NCBI GenBank assembly: GCA_019828545.1
Contig: JACVRA010000424.1
Span: 62,001-126,000 of the forward strand
DNA: 64,000 nt
Source of the DNA: Paracamarosporium sp. OC-R06-R3
Taxonomy: Eukaryota; Ascomycota; Dothideomycetes; Pleosporales; Didymosphaeriaceae
Reading direction: 5' to 3'
Part shown: in pieces, positions 62,974 through 64,000 of the stretch
Position numbering within the stretch: position 1 is the stretch's first letter
Layout of the letters: every line of letters starts with the position of its first letter
Notes under the pieces: model-generated
Seen by the model: the letters and a program-made list of their open reading frames with translations, nothing else
Database searches by the model: none
Told to the model about the DNA's origin: nothing
Made by a program: the position numbers and the translations under genes

Positions 62974-63189
62974 TTAGCAGCCGATACTCCCTTCATTGCC
63001 AGCACCAACATGTTTCTCACTCGGCGAGTTACCCGGATACAAAGTGCCCGATTTGCATTCTTCAAGCACGGAAGTGAGTTCGGGATGGTCTGCGATCTAG
63101 GCGAGGTCTTCGGACGTGCTGTTCTTAAGCATTACTTCGCGTACGATCGCAAACAGTGTAACCTGGGGTAACATCCGGATCATGGACAT
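62974..63189 (-). CDS. Candidate small two-exon protein (55 residues)
   Basis: Exon 1 (63189-63145) and exon 2 (63096-62974) join in phase 0 across a 48-nt intron with GTACGC donor and CCTAG acceptor. The product starts with a short hydrophobic segment (MSMIRMLPQVTLFAIIA) that could be a signal peptide with cleavage before Asp18. The mature part would have two cysteines, one in LEECKSG and one as the last residue (NEGSIGC). The codons look protein-like without internal stops. It starts only 48 nt after the stop of the rhodopsin-domain gene on the same strand, so it could equally be part of that gene's 3' UTR. Confidence 0.3.
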
Positions 63190-63237
63190 ATATAATTCAA
63201 AGTTTTTTTATAGGAGAGTAATATCTCGACATAGTGC

Positions 63238-64000
63238 TCACATGGCTCGTCCAACACTTGCATCGTAATGTACGTGGTCCCCACTTCGCACTTGAGAGCC
63301 TTCCTCGAGATCATCACTTTGTATTTCCACGGTCCGAGTTACCACAACACTCATGGCACCATCACTTTTTCCCTTCTTGTGTCCAGTGTCTTTTTTGAAC
63401 CATACAACATCTTCTCGATCTTTGTCATCACCATCTTTACCATCATTCATCTTGGTGAAACCTCCACTACTAGCAGACTTAAATGTTTCCATGTGGATAT
63501 CTTTTTGTTGCGTCAGGTTTGTCTTGTGGGATGATTTGTTGAACGCTGATTTCGTGTGGGTGACCAAGGCACCGAGGTGCAGGGCTTTGGCAACCATACG
63601 AAAGAGTGGTTTGAACGATAGCGCGCAGGCGGCGAGAAGATAGAGACCTGGTTCGATGATCGTCCAGTTCACCAGAGGTACATTCGTGACTAGCTCCTTA
63701 GTAACACTTTGTGAAAATGGCACGGAGACCCTTACAGGTAATGTCTTCCAAAATGTCTGTCTCAGCGAAAACCACAGTCCGGACAACAGACGCTACGATT
63801 CCACTGCGCACGATTAATTTGAGAAAAGTTTGCTGGCTGTGGGCCTTACACGCTGCCAGTCAGGAAGATAAGCATCAAGCCGATCTTCCTTCCAGTTGAT
63901 ATCTTTAGGTCAAGTACTGTACGAATAGGCAATAAGACTATGACGAGGTCGGTGACAATGTTAGGAACACTGCTACTATAAGCGAAAGCCACAGTGTCGA
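63238..64000 (-). CDS. Fungal rhodopsin-domain integral membrane protein (PTH11-like), 5' end outside window
   Basis: Minus strand, entering from the right edge: exons 64000-63850 (partial), 63803-63736, 63689-63238. The visible part reads NIVTDLVIVLLPIRTVLDLKISTGRKIGLMLIFLTG in pieces, GIVASVVRTVVFAE, FTNVPLVNWTIIEPGLYLLAACALSF, then a ~110-residue cytoplasmic tail rich in Lys and Asp. The order of last membrane helices and the block W-x-I-I-E-P-G-x-Y are typical of the fungal rhodopsin-domain family, which includes PTH11-like receptors, though most members have no known ligand. All junctions keep one frame. The number of helices upstream cannot be seen. Confidence 0.8.

Noticed and set aside
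63050..63110. Antisense similarity to the 5S rRNA motif CCATCCCGAACTC
   Set aside because: Only a dozen bases match; the rest of the 5S structure and the internal promoter are absent. The stretch reads better as the small-protein candidate.

Overview
The window is nuclear DNA from a filamentous ascomycete (Pezizomycotina; I lean towards Dothideomycetes, but the sequence alone does not settle this). The reasons are dense protein genes on both strands, many introns of about 45-60 nt with GT...AG ends and CTAAC/CTGAC-like branch sites, and a set of conserved fungal housekeeping genes. There is no operon structure, rRNA, tRNA or CRISPR array, and no intact transposon. Exon models were built by hand; for almost every multi-exon gene the exon lengths add up to one uninterrupted reading frame.

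Layout. 0-9.3 kb: a partial metallo-beta-lactamase-fold gene, a conserved zinc-finger/RING-like protein, a 2.9 kb gene-free simple-repeat stretch, a small ORF, a GRASP-type Golgi protein, and the snRNA/snoRNA cap hypermethylase Tgs1. 10-18 kb: TAF1, linker histone H1, then a gene-poor stretch with a 77-bp hairpin and an unrecognised three-exon gene. 18.8-29 kb: PI4P 5-kinase (Mss4), an epoxide hydrolase, a SIRT6/7-like sirtuin, prefoldin 6 and Vps4. 29.6-45 kb: karyopherin Kap121, a quinone-reductase-like MDR protein, a secreted GDSL esterase, an amino-acid transporter, a CBS-PB1 protein, ribosomal protein S26 and a VanZ-like membrane protein. 46-64 kb: SAGA subunit Spt7, an unrecognised AT-hook protein with a tripled exon module, a rhomboid protease, the DEAD-box helicase Dhh1, protein disulfide isomerase with an HDEL end, a small membrane protein, and the 3' part of a fungal rhodopsin-domain membrane protein.

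Functionally this is a housekeeping neighbourhood: transcription and chromatin (TAF1, Spt7, H1, sirtuin, AT-hook protein), RNA (Tgs1, Dhh1, S26), membrane traffic and lipid signalling (GRASP, Vps4, Mss4), folding (prefoldin, PDI) and nuclear transport (Kap121). Genes are independent units, several in head-to-head pairs sharing a short promoter region (GRASP/Tgs1, prefoldin/Vps4, CBS-PB1/S26). No biosynthetic cluster, defence locus or virus-derived element is visible.

The observations most worth following up are: (1) several unrelated genes switch from C-rich to G-rich coding sequence part-way through the gene; (2) the tripled basic-KKxYL / acidic-SIM-like exon module in the gene at 51.1-53.4 kb; (3) the orphan gene at 17.2 kb beside a near-perfect hairpin and one copy of a dispersed repeat; (4) a possible 55-residue two-exon small protein at 63.0-63.2 kb.
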